Shown piece by piece: positions 1-7,314 of a DNA stretch of 10,345 bases. The stretch covers positions 6,145-16,489 of the forward strand of contig JAPLDN010000262.1 of assembly GCA_026391755.1 (NCBI GenBank). Direction: 5' to 3'. The stretch is from Bacteroidota bacterium (GTDB lineage: Bacteria > Bacteroidota > Bacteroidia > Bacteroidales > FEN-979). The stretch's first letter is position 1. Each line of letters starts with the position of its first letter. The translations under genes were made by a program, and so were the position numbers. Under the pieces are notes generated by a model that was given only the letters and a program-made list of their open reading frames with translations, did no database searches and was not told where the DNA came from.

Positions 1-1946
1 TTCCCGAATCGGCCCAGGTCGCCGCTTCCCATACCGGGGCCATGGCCTCGGAAGATGCGGTGTATGATGCGGCTTTCCAGAGGGTCGGACTGGCAAGGGT
101 TTACGAGATCGGAGATATTTTCTCAGTTGCCGAGCTTATCGGCCGCAGCAGGTTCCCCCAGGGTCCCAGGCTGGGGATTATAACCAATGCCGGCGGACCG
201 GGAGTTATGGCCACCGATGCACTTATAGCCTCGAACGGGGTGTTGGCAAAACTGTCAGATGAGACCATGCAAAAGCTCAACGAAAACCTGCCCGAGTACT
301 GGTCGCATGGAAATCCCGTGGATGTACTGGGGGACGCCCGCGCTAAAAGGATCTCCAAAGCCACACAAATCGTACTGGAAGATAAGAATGTAGATGCTAT
401 CCTGGTGATCCTCACACCCCAGGCTATGACGAATACCGAGGCTACCGCCAGAGAGATCAGCGCATTGGTTACAACGAGCAGGAAGCCTATTCTCGCGGCA
501 TGGCTTGGCGGTCAAAGCATGCACAAGGCCGATGACATATTGGTGGAAGCAGGAATTGCCTCTTACCGCACCCCCGAGCAGGCAATCAAAGCCTTTATGA
601 CCCTGGTCGCCTATTCGAAGAACCTGAAAACATTGTATGAAACCCCCAGGGATGTCCCTGTTGAGTTCAGCCTGGACCGCGAAAAAATGCGCCAAAAATT
701 CAACAGGCTGATAAGGGATAAAGGCGCAATATTATCGGAGGATATATCGAAGCTTATCCTTGAATCATATGGTATTTCAACAACCCGACCGATCCTTGCG
801 CAGACTCCTGATGAAGCTGCGAAAATTGCGGAAAAAACCGGCTATCCTGTTGTCCTTAAAATTCAGTCGCCCGACATCACGCATAAATCGGATGTGGGAG
901 GCGTACAACTTAACCTGGGGAACGAAAAACTATTAAAAGCCGCCTTCGAAAGGATCATGGATTCAGTAATCCTGAAACAGCCTGAAGCCATAGTCGAAGG
1001 GATCACGGTGCAAAAAATGGTTGCTGAAAAAGATGCAGTGGAACTCATTCTTGGTATAAAAAAGGATAGTGTTTTCGGCACCATTCTCATGGTAGGGATG
1101 GGTGGAATTACAGCGGAGCTCTTCTCCGACAAGGCCCTGGGATTTCCACCACTGAATGAAAGGCTGGCAAGTCAAATGCTTGAATCATTGAAGATCTACC
1201 CGCTTCTGAAAGGATACCGGGGCAGCCCGGCTAAGAATATCGACAGGCTGATACAGATACTGATCCGCCTCTCATACATTGCCGCCGATTATCCCGAGAT
1301 TATTGAACTGGACATCAACCCCCTGCTGGTTACAACCGGGGATGTTGTGGCCCTGGATGCAAGGATAGTGATAGATCCCCTGATTGCCGGTACTGCACAA
1401 ATCCCATTTGCCCACCTGGCTCTTCATCCCTATCCCGAGAAATATGTGCGCAAAGTCACTCTCGGGAATGGGAAAGAAGTACTCCTCAGACCCATAAAAC
1501 CGGAAGATGAACCACTATGGCTGGAAATGATTGGCAACTGCTCCAGGGAATCGCTTTACAGCAGGTTCCGGTACTTCTTTCAGTGGCAGTCGCACGAAGT
1601 TGCTACACGCTATTGTTACATCGATTATGACCGGGAGATAGCCATTGTTGCAGAAATACAGGAAGACAATAAACGAAAACTGGTAGGCGTTGGCAGGCTG
1701 ATCGCCGACCCCGACCACGAAACGGTAGAGTATGCCATCCTCATTATTGATGCTTACCAGAAGAAAGACCTTGGAAATATAATTACGGATTTTTGCATAG
1801 AAATAGCAAAAAAATGGAACCTGAAAAAGATCGTTGCCCAAACAACCACTGATAATAAACGCATGATCTCAGTATTCAGGAAAAGAGGATTTTCAGTTCA
1901 TGCCGATACAAGTGATTCCACTGTAGAAGTTGAAAAGGAAATATAA
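1..1946 (+). CDS. NDP-forming acyl-CoA synthetase fused to C-terminal GNAT acetyltransferase (Pat/PatZ-like), 5' partial
   Basis: The reading frame is open from base 3 to the TAA at 1944-1946 (647 codons visible) and continues upstream of the window. The ATG at 42 is internal, because the 13 codons before it encode the family motif A-S-H-T-G-A. ADP-forming acyl-CoA synthetases make acyl-CoA from acid, CoA and ATP, or ATP in reverse, through phosphohistidine intermediates. The N-terminal CoA-binding domain lies off the window. Visible, counting from the Met at 42: the end of the succinyl-CoA-ligase-like region (to about 210); an ATP-grasp domain (about 215-445) with H-K-S-D-V-G-G-V, His281; and a GNAT domain (about 470-634) opening with V-L-L-R-P-I-K-P-E-D. 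Both histidines expected of an active synthetase are present (codons 30-32 and 882-884). The GNAT acetyl-CoA loop is degenerate (Q-K-K-D-L-G-N). Fused proteins of this layout include the lysine acetyltransferase Pat/PatZ, which acetylates acetyl-CoA synthetase. Whether this one is a synthetase, an acetyltransferase or both is not decided by sequence. Confidence 0.9.
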   Translation, partial: PESAQVAASHTGAMASEDAVYDAAFQRVGLARVYEIGDIFSVAELIGRSRFPQGPRLGIITNAGGPGVMATDALIASNGVLAKLSDETMQKLNENLPEYWSHGNPVDVLGDARAKRISKATQIVLEDKNVDAILVILTPQAMTNTEATAREISALVTTSRKPILAAWLGGQSMHKADDILVEAGIASYRTPEQAIKAFMTLVAYSKNLKTLYETPRDVPVEFSLDREKMRQKFNRLIRDKGAILSEDISKLILESYGISTTRPILAQTPDEAAKIAEKTGYPVVLKIQSPDITHKSDVGGVQLNLGNEKLLKAAFERIMDSVILKQPEAIVEGITVQKMVAEKDAVELILGIKKDSVFGTILMVGMGGITAELFSDKALGFPPLNERLASQMLESLKIYPLLKGYRGSPAKNIDRLIQILIRLSYIAADYPEIIELDINPLLVTTGDVVALDARIVIDPLIAGTAQIPFAHLALHPYPEKYVRKVTLGNGKEVLLRPIKPEDEPLWLEMIGNCSRESLYSRFRYFFQWQSHEVATRYCYIDYDREIAIVAEIQEDNKRKLVGVGRLIADPDHETVEYAILIIDAYQKKDLGNIITDFCIEIAKKWNLKKIVAQTTTDNKRMISVFRKRGFSVHADTSDSTVEVEKEI

Positions 1947-1987
1947 TAAACTATTTAACATTTCGTTTACTTAGAAAACAAATAACA

Positions 1988-2566
1988 ATGAAAAGAAGTC
2001 AGTTTAAGATCTGTTTATCACTTTTAATTTTGTTCATGACCCTGGGATTGATTGCATCTGCAAAGGAACCAAGCCCAAAAGCCCAGGATACAACGAAAAC
2101 TATTGCTGTCGCAAAGCCAAAACCTCCTGCAATTAATTTTCAGGATTTAATTGGGAAATGGCATATCCTGGAAATCACCGTCCAGAATATTTTTGAACCT
2201 GCTCCGCCCGCACCGGCAGTATCTCAGGAAGGAAGCTCCACGGATTCCGTTTCGAATAAACCCAGGGCTCCAAAACCCGGAGGTAATCCTCCCGGCGCAA
2301 GTGCCAGCGGAAAACCAAAAAGCGATGTCCCGTTGAGACAAGCCACGATTGAATTCCTTCCTGATAAAACAGCTTTTAAAGCTGTTGCAGATAAATCGGA
2401 AAAATTTACCTGGAAGACCAAAAAGAAAAACAAGGTTGTTATGAAAAACCTTAAAACCAAGGAAAAAACCAAATTGGATATTTTCAGGCTTAATAGTGAT
2501 ACTCTCAAGGTTATCGCTCACATCCCCTCAGGCGATATTTTTATTGTTTATCAAAAAGTGAAATAA
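1988..2566 (+). CDS. Secreted small protein with lipocalin-like domain split by a low-complexity insert
   Basis: The protein has 192 residues. It begins with a clear Sec signal peptide: K2/R3, a hydrophobic core at about residues 8-22, and A-S-A at 23-25 as the likely signal peptidase I site. There is no lipobox cysteine, so a periplasmic or secreted product is expected. After a Lys/Pro/Ala spacer, residues 54-69 contain D-L-I-G-K-W (Trp58), resembling the G-x-W first strand of lipocalin-like domains. Residues 71-115 are a Pro/Ala/Ser/Gly-rich disordered insert. The chain then resumes with strand-like segments (Q-A-T-I-E-F-L-P-D, F-T-W-K, D-T-L-K-V-I, I-F-I-V-Y-Q-K) alternating with lysine-rich turns. 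Family assignment is tentative and no ligand can be named. It lies 41 bases after the preceding gene with no recognisable promoter between, so cotranscription is possible. A terminator follows directly. The start is the first ATG in frame and the only one that preserves the signal peptide. Confidence 0.8.
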   Translation: MKRSQFKICLSLLILFMTLGLIASAKEPSPKAQDTTKTIAVAKPKPPAINFQDLIGKWHILEITVQNIFEPAPPAPAVSQEGSSTDSVSNKPRAPKPGGNPPGASASGKPKSDVPLRQATIEFLPDKTAFKAVADKSEKFTWKTKKKNKVVMKNLKTKEKTKLDIFRLNSDTLKVIAHIPSGDIFIVYQKVK

Positions 2567-2583
2567 TTACCAAAGTTTTAAAT

Positions 2584-2608
2584 CCCCGGCTTGTCCGGGG
2601 TTTTTTTT
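2584..2608 (+). terminator. Rho-independent terminator after the lipocalin-like gene
   Basis: A perfect 6-bp G+C stem (CCCCGG at 2584-2589 with CCGGGG at 2595-2600) closes a 5-base loop, followed at once by eight T residues (2601-2608). It lies 17 bases past the stop at 2566 and separates the left-hand genes from the promoter of the acyl-CoA dehydrogenase operon. This is a textbook intrinsic terminator. Confidence 0.93.
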
Positions 2609-2617
2609 GCCTTGTTT

Positions 2618-2648
2618 TTTGTTTAAATCAGTCTGAATCCTATCTTTG
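2618..2648 (+). promoter_or_regulatory. Bacteroidota-type sigma-ABfr promoter for the acd-icmF-kinase-hydrolase operon
   Basis: TTTG at 2618-2621 and TATCTTTG at 2641-2648 are separated by 19 bases. They match the Bacteroidota -33 TTTG and -7 TAnnTTTG elements at normal spacing. Transcription would start near 2653-2656, only about 10-13 bases before the ATG at 2666. The leader is therefore very short and has no room for a Shine-Dalgarno site. The site lies directly behind an intrinsic terminator, which supports a new transcription unit here. No operator or riboswitch fits in the leader. Confidence 0.82.
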
Positions 2649-2665
2649 TATCAAATAATCTTCAT

Positions 2666-3811
2666 ATGTTGAATTTCGATTTTACCGAGGAACAGCTGAT
2701 GATCCAGCAGAGTGCCCGCGATTATGCCCAGAGGGAGCTCATCAAAGACGTCATTGAAAGAGATACCAGGGCTATTTTCCCCACCCAGCATGTCAAAGTG
2801 CTTACCGAACTGGGGTTTATGGGCATGATGACCAATACAAAATACGATGGCGGAGGCATGGATACAGTTTCCTATGTTCTTGCCCTGGAGGAGATATCGA
2901 AGGTTGACTCTTCTGTTGCAGTCATTATCTCGGTAAATAATTCCCTCGTTTGTTATGAAATTGAGGAATTCGGCACTGAAGAGCAAAAGGAGAAATTCCT
3001 GAAGCCCCTGGCCCGGGGCGAAAAGCTTGGCGCTTTCCTCTTATCCGAACCCGAGGCAGGTTCCGATGCCACATCGCAGAGGACTATAGCCATCGATATG
3101 GGCGACCATTACCTGGTTAACGGGGTGAAGAACTGGATCACCAACGGCAATTCTGCCTCGACATATATCCTGATTGCCCAGACCAACAAGGAGAAGGGGC
3201 ATAAAGGCATCAATGCTTTGATCGTTGACCGAAATGCACCGGGTATTACGCTTGGCCCGCATGAGGACAAGATGGGGATGCGCAGCAGCGACACCCATTC
3301 TGTAATGTTTGCCGATGTGAAAGTACCTAAGGAAAACAGGCTTGGGGATGAAGGGATGGGATTTAAAATTGCCATGAAGACCCTTGAAGGCGGGCGTATC
3401 GGTATTGCCGCACAGGCCCTGGGAATTGCCCAGGGGGCCTATGAAAGGGCTCTGAAATATTCTAAGGAACGCAAAGCATTCGGAACCGAGATCATCAACC
3501 ACCAGGCCATAGCTTTCAAATTAGCCGAGATGCATACCCGAATTGAAGCAGCAAAGTATTTTACATTAAAATCGGCCTGGCTTAAGGACCAGGGAAGGCC
3601 TTACGGCACAGCCAGCGCCATGGCCAAGTACTGGGCTGCTGAAACCGCCATGTATGTTACCACCGAAGCCGTTCAGATCCACGGAGGCTATGGATACGTG
3701 AAGGAATACCATGTGGAAAGGCTTATGCGCGACGCCAAGCTGACTCAGATCTACGAAGGCACAAGCGAAATACAGCAGATCATCATCGCCAGGGCTATCA
3801 TGAACGATTAA
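2666..3811 (+). CDS. Short-chain (butyryl-CoA type) acyl-CoA dehydrogenase
   Basis: At 381 residues this is the usual length for a soluble FAD-dependent acyl-CoA dehydrogenase. Expected parts appear in order: a helical N-terminal domain (F-T-E-E-Q-L-M-I-Q-Q-S-A-R); the FAD/substrate signature L-L-S-E-P-E-A-G-S-D-A near residue 130; a mid beta-domain (G-V-K-N-W-I-T-N); the C-terminal helical domain with L-E-G-G-R-I-G-I-A-A-Q-A-L-G; R-K-A-F-G; and I-H-G-G-Y-G-Y. Glu364 in I-Y-E-G-T-S-E-I-Q is at the catalytic base position of short-chain and butyryl-CoA dehydrogenases. It would oxidise butyryl-CoA to crotonyl-CoA, or run in reverse, with electrons passed to electron-transfer flavoprotein; no etf genes are in the window. 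Isobutyryl- or 2-methyl-branched acyl-CoA specificity cannot be excluded. It is first in its operon, and icmF starts 10 bases later, which favours a C4 substrate. Confidence 0.95.
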   Translation: MLNFDFTEEQLMIQQSARDYAQRELIKDVIERDTRAIFPTQHVKVLTELGFMGMMTNTKYDGGGMDTVSYVLALEEISKVDSSVAVIISVNNSLVCYEIEEFGTEEQKEKFLKPLARGEKLGAFLLSEPEAGSDATSQRTIAIDMGDHYLVNGVKNWITNGNSASTYILIAQTNKEKGHKGINALIVDRNAPGITLGPHEDKMGMRSSDTHSVMFADVKVPKENRLGDEGMGFKIAMKTLEGGRIGIAAQALGIAQGAYERALKYSKERKAFGTEIINHQAIAFKLAEMHTRIEAAKYFTLKSAWLKDQGRPYGTASAMAKYWAAETAMYVTTEAVQIHGGYGYVKEYHVERLMRDAKLTQIYEGTSEIQQIIIARAIMND

Positions 3812-3821
3812 GGCCGGAACC

Positions 3822-6800
3822 ATGAAAACCCCCGACCCGTATAAACCGAAAAACCATATCCGGATTGTCACAGCTGCCTCCTTGTTCGACGGGCACGACG
3901 CTGCAATCAACATCATGCGCCGCATCCTCCAGGCCAGCGGAGCCGAAGTGATCCATCTCGGCCATAACAGAGCCGTGCAGGAGATCGTCGACTGTGCCAT
4001 TCAGGAAGACGTCCAGGCTATCGCCCTGACCTCTTACCAGGGAGGGCACAATGAATTCCTGAAATATATGGTTGACCTGTTGCAGGAACGAGGCTGCGGT
4101 CATATAAAGATCTTTGCCGGAGGCGGTGGCGTTATACTTCCGCAGGAGGCCGAAGACCTGCATAATTACGGCATCACAAGGATCTATTCCCCCGATGACG
4201 GCAGGAATATGAGCTTGCAGGGGATGATCAACGATCTTCTTGAAAAATGCGACTTTGCCCTTGATGATTTTCATGAGGTGACTGCGGATGAGATCCGTAA
4301 TCGTAACATCAATGCGATTGCCCGTTTGATAACACTGGCAGAGAATTTCCCGGGAAAAGCTAAACCTTTGCTAGATGAACTCACAGGGATGCGAGATGCG
4401 AGATACGAGATGCAGGAGAAAGGCTCCCACATCCGGGATCCCGGATCCCGGATCCCGGATCCCGGATCCCGGATCCCGGTCCTCGGCATAACAGGCACCG
4501 GCGGCGCCGGCAAATCCTCCCTGGTGGATGAGCTGGTAAGGCGCTACCTTAGCGACCTGCGCGACAAGACCATCGCAATCATTTCTGTTGACCCCACCAA
4601 ACGCAAAACAGGAGGGGCTTTACTGGGTGACCGAATCCGCATGAATGCCATCTTCGACAAAAGGGTTTTCATGAGGTCGCTTGCCACAAGGCAATCGAAC
4701 CTCTCCCTTTCCAAATATGTAAAGGACGCCACGATGGTGCTGCAGTCTGCAGGCTTCGACCTCGTTATAATCGAAACATCGGGGATCGGGCAATCCGACA
4801 CCGAGATCGTCGACCACAGCGACCTCTCAATGTATGTGATGACCCCCGAATACGGCGCCGCAAGCCAGCTTGAGAAGATCGACATGCTCGATTTTGCCGA
4901 CATCGTGGTGGTTAATAAAGGGGACAAAAGAGGCGCCCTTGATGCCATCAGGGATGTGAAGAAACAATACCAGAGGAACCATAAACTTTTCGAAAAAGAG
5001 GTTGACGAAATGCCTGTTTACGGCACTGTGGCTTCACAGTTTAATGACCCCGGGGTAAATCAACTGTACAAGGCCCTGATCAAAGCTGTCGCAGCTAAAA
5101 CCGGGGTGGAATTCAGCAGCAGTTTTGAGGGACGCGACGAGATGAAGGACAAGATCTTCATCATCCCGCCTGCACGAACACGCTATCTTTCTGAAATTGC
5201 CGATGCCGTAAGAAATTATAACAAATGGACTGTCGAACAGGCAGAGATAGCGCAGAGGTTATACGGCATCTCTCAAACCATTGAAGCCATCCGCAGTACT
5301 CCGCCTCAGGAACGGGAGAAGAATCCGAAACTGCATTCGCACGATTGTAACATCATGCTTGAGCTGGACCTTCTGTTTGACGAACTGGTGAAAAAGCTCG
5401 ATCCGGCAAACTATGAAATCATAAAAAACTGGGCAACCAAGCTCAGATCCTATAAGGACGAAAATTTTATTTACAAGGTGAGGGGGAAGGAGATCAAGGT
5501 AAAAACTCATACCGAATCCCTTTCCCACCTGCAGATCCCTAAGATCTCCATGCCCAGGTATGAGGCCTGGGGCGATATCCTGAAATGGAACCTCAGGGAG
5601 AATGTCCCCGGCGAATTCCCCTATGCCGCGGGAGTGTTCCCGTTCAAACGGACCGCCGAAGACCCAACCCGCATGTTCGCAGGGGAAGGAGGACCGGAGC
5701 GCACCAACAAGCGGTTTCATTATTTGTCTCACTCATTGCCTTTCGTAAGGCTTTCGACTGCCTACGACAGTGTGACCCTTTACGGCTTCGATCCCGACAC
5801 CCGGCCCGATATCTATGGAAAGATAGGAAACGCAGGAGTTTCGATAGCCTGTCTTGACGATGCTAAGAAGCTGTATTCAGGGTTTGACCTGCTTGATCAG
5901 AATACCTCGGTCTCCATGACAATCAACGGTCCGGCCCCCGCAATGGTCGGCTATTTCATGAATGCCGCCATTGACCAGCAATGTGAGAAATATATATTCG
6001 AACACGGGCTGGAAGAAGAGGTTGAAAAGAAGATCAAAGCCATCTATAAAAAGAAAGGGACAGATCGTCCAAAGTACCAGGGACCTCTGCCTGAGGGCAA
6101 TAAAGGGCTGGGGCTGATGCTGCTTGGAGTGACAGGTGACAAAGTGCTGCCTGAAGAGATCTATCAGAAGATCAGGACCGAAACCTTATGCAACGTTAGG
6201 GGAACGGTCCAGGCCGACATCCTCAAGGAAGACCAGGCCCAAAACACCTGTATTTTCTCCACAGATTTTGCGCTGAAAATGATGGGCGACATACAGGAAT
6301 ATTTTATAACCAACAACGTCAGGAATTTTTACTCCGTTTCAATATCGGGTTACCATATTGCCGAAGCCGGGGCCAATCCCATAACCCAGCTGGCGTTGAC
6401 GCTTTCTAACGGGTTTACCTATGTTGAGTATTACGTCAGCCGGGGGATGGATGTGAGTAAATTTGCGCCCAACCTTTCATTCTTTTTCTCCAACGGCATC
6501 GATCCCGAATATTCGGTGATAGGCCGCGTAGCACGCCTCATCTGGGCCAAGGCCATGAAGTACAGGTACAAAGCTGATGCCCGTTCACAGATGCTAAAAT
6601 ACCATATCCAGACTTCAGGCCGTTCACTGCATGCCCAGGAAATTGACTTCAACGATATCCGAACCACCCTGCAGGCCTTATACGCGATTTACGACAACTG
6701 CAATTCGCTTCATACCAATGCTTACGACGAAGCCATCACAACACCCACCGAGGAATCGGTACGCAGGGCCGTAGCAATCCAGATGATCATCAACCATGAA

Positions 6801-7298
6801 CTGGGGCTGGCAAAGAACCAGAATCCCCTGCAGGGGGCTTTTATCATCGAAGAGCTAACCGACCTTGTTGAGGAAGCTGTAATGCTTGAGTTTGAGCGGA
6901 TCTCCGAAAGGGGAGGGGTGCTTGGAGCAATGGAAACCATGTACCAGAGAAGCAAGATTCAGGAAGAATCCCTGTATTATGAAAACCTGAAAAACAGCGG
7001 GAAGCTGCCCATCATGGGTGTAAACACCTTCCTTTCGAGCAAAGGCTCCCCCACAGTTTTACCGGGCGAAGTCATCCGCAGTACAGATGAAGAAAAAAAA
7101 TACCAGATCGAAATGCTAAAACATCTTCATACAAGCTGGCAGGAAGAATCTGAAAAAGCAATTCTCAACCTGAAGCATTCTGCAACACAAAATATGAATA
7201 TCTTTGAGAGCCTGATGGAGGCAGCCAAATTCTGTTCCATAGGGCAGATCACCCATGCTTTGTTTGAAGTGGGCGGTCAGTACAGGCGAAACATGTAG
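3822..7298 (+). CDS. icmF: Fused isobutyryl-CoA mutase IcmF (B12 domain + GTPase chaperone + mutase)
   Basis: This 1158-residue protein has the three-part IcmF architecture. Residues about 12-150 are the adenosylcobalamin-binding Rossmann domain, with D23-G-H25-D as the D-x-H motif supplying the lower axial His, then S-Y-Q-G-G-H and A-G-G-G-G-V. Residues about 220-460 are the MeaI-type G-protein chaperone, with Walker A G-T-G-G-A-G-K231-S-S, D-P-T-K-R-K-T-G-G-A, E-T-S-G-I-G-Q and the guanine motif N365-K-G-D368. Residues about 560-1158 form the mutase barrel. Phe606 (G-V-F-P-F-K-R) and Gln807 (D-Q-A-Q-N-T) occupy the positions of Tyr89 and Arg207 in methylmalonyl-CoA mutase. That exchange marks isobutyryl-CoA mutases, so the reaction is isobutyryl-CoA to n-butyryl-CoA, with the GTPase managing cofactor loading. 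The B12-GTPase linker carries two heptanucleotide repeat tracts (4388-4415 and 4436-4477), currently in frame. The ATG at 3822 is 10 bases after the dehydrogenase stop, with no clear Shine-Dalgarno site. Confidence 0.96.
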   Translation: MKTPDPYKPKNHIRIVTAASLFDGHDAAINIMRRILQASGAEVIHLGHNRAVQEIVDCAIQEDVQAIALTSYQGGHNEFLKYMVDLLQERGCGHIKIFAGGGGVILPQEAEDLHNYGITRIYSPDDGRNMSLQGMINDLLEKCDFALDDFHEVTADEIRNRNINAIARLITLAENFPGKAKPLLDELTGMRDARYEMQEKGSHIRDPGSRIPDPGSRIPVLGITGTGGAGKSSLVDELVRRYLSDLRDKTIAIISVDPTKRKTGGALLGDRIRMNAIFDKRVFMRSLATRQSNLSLSKYVKDATMVLQSAGFDLVIIETSGIGQSDTEIVDHSDLSMYVMTPEYGAASQLEKIDMLDFADIVVVNKGDKRGALDAIRDVKKQYQRNHKLFEKEVDEMPVYGTVASQFNDPGVNQLYKALIKAVAAKTGVEFSSSFEGRDEMKDKIFIIPPARTRYLSEIADAVRNYNKWTVEQAEIAQRLYGISQTIEAIRSTPPQEREKNPKLHSHDCNIMLELDLLFDELVKKLDPANYEIIKNWATKLRSYKDENFIYKVRGKEIKVKTHTESLSHLQIPKISMPRYEAWGDILKWNLRENVPGEFPYAAGVFPFKRTAEDPTRMFAGEGGPERTNKRFHYLSHSLPFVRLSTAYDSVTLYGFDPDTRPDIYGKIGNAGVSIACLDDAKKLYSGFDLLDQNTSVSMTINGPAPAMVGYFMNAAIDQQCEKYIFEHGLEEEVEKKIKAIYKKKGTDRPKYQGPLPEGNKGLGLMLLGVTGDKVLPEEIYQKIRTETLCNVRGTVQADILKEDQAQNTCIFSTDFALKMMGDIQEYFITNNVRNFYSVSISGYHIAEAGANPITQLALTLSNGFTYVEYYVSRGMDVSKFAPNLSFFFSNGIDPEYSVIGRVARLIWAKAMKYRYKADARSQMLKYHIQTSGRSLHAQEIDFNDIRTTLQALYAIYDNCNSLHTNAYDEAITTPTEESVRRAVAIQMIINHELGLAKNQNPLQGAFIIEELTDLVEEAVMLEFERISERGGVLGAMETMYQRSKIQEESLYYENLKNSGKLPIMGVNTFLSSKGSPTVLPGEVIRSTDEEKKYQIEMLKHLHTSWQEESEKAILNLKHSATQNMNIFESLMEAAKFCSIGQITHALFEVGGQYRRNM
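4388..4415 (+). repeat. Heptanucleotide tandem repeat A (GATGCGA, about 4 copies) inside icmF
   Basis: Units are GATGCGA (4388-4394), GATGCGA (4395-4401), GATACGA (one mismatch, 4402-4408) and GATGCAG (two mismatches, 4409-4415). The tract encodes an acidic/basic linker segment (M-R-D-A-R-Y-E-M-Q-E) just after the B12-binding domain and is part of the open icmF frame. It lies 20 bases before a second tract with the same period and a different unit. Confidence 0.85.
4436..4477 (+). repeat. Heptanucleotide tandem repeat B (GGATCCC, 6 perfect copies) inside icmF
   Basis: Six exact copies of GGATCCC run from 4436 to 4477, with a degenerate half copy (ATCCG) just before. Because the unit is 7 bases, 21 bases give a 7-residue protein repeat (D-P-G-S-R-I-P) at residues 205-219, ending about 10 residues before the Walker A motif. 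Each unit contains the palindrome GGATCC and one GATC site, so the single strand could form imperfect hairpins. No frame through the tract has a stop. Outside it, however, the +1-copy frame stops at TGA 4529-4531 and the -1-copy frame at TAA 4489-4491. A copy-number change would therefore cut IcmF to its B12 domain. Confidence 0.95.
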
Positions 7299-7314
7299 CA
7301 AAAAAAATACTGAT

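Noticed and set aside
42..44. ATG at 42 as the true start of the acyl-CoA synthetase gene
   Set aside because: The codons before it encode the conserved S-H-T-G motif in frame, so the gene begins upstream of the window.
101..1841. Several minus-strand open frames opposite the acyl-CoA synthetase gene
   Set aside because: All are antisense to a frame with strong family motifs, and none shows a recognisable domain or start context.
1947..1987. Possible promoter before the lipocalin-like gene
   Set aside because: The 41-base gap is A+T-rich, but I found no TAnnTTTG box with a correctly spaced TTTG. Readthrough from the upstream gene is as likely.
4388..4477. CRISPR array or origin-type iterons
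   Set aside because: Units are 7 bases, directly abutting with no spacers, and lie inside a coding frame. There is no cas gene, replication initiator gene or A+T-rich region nearby.
4271..4513. Minus-strand open frame across the heptamer repeats
   Set aside because: Its length comes from the repeat having no stop in any frame. The plus strand here is a continuous, family-conserved icmF frame.
5585..5857. Plus-strand 90-codon open frame inside icmF
   Set aside because: It lies wholly within the conserved mutase domain in another frame, and its arginine/proline-rich translation looks like an out-of-frame shadow.
7255..7314. Upstream in-frame ATG giving a 377-residue kinase
   Set aside because: These 20 residues are the tail of icmF read in another frame. 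The family N-terminus (M-K-F-N-I-L-V-V-N-P) starts at 7315 and gives the normal family length.
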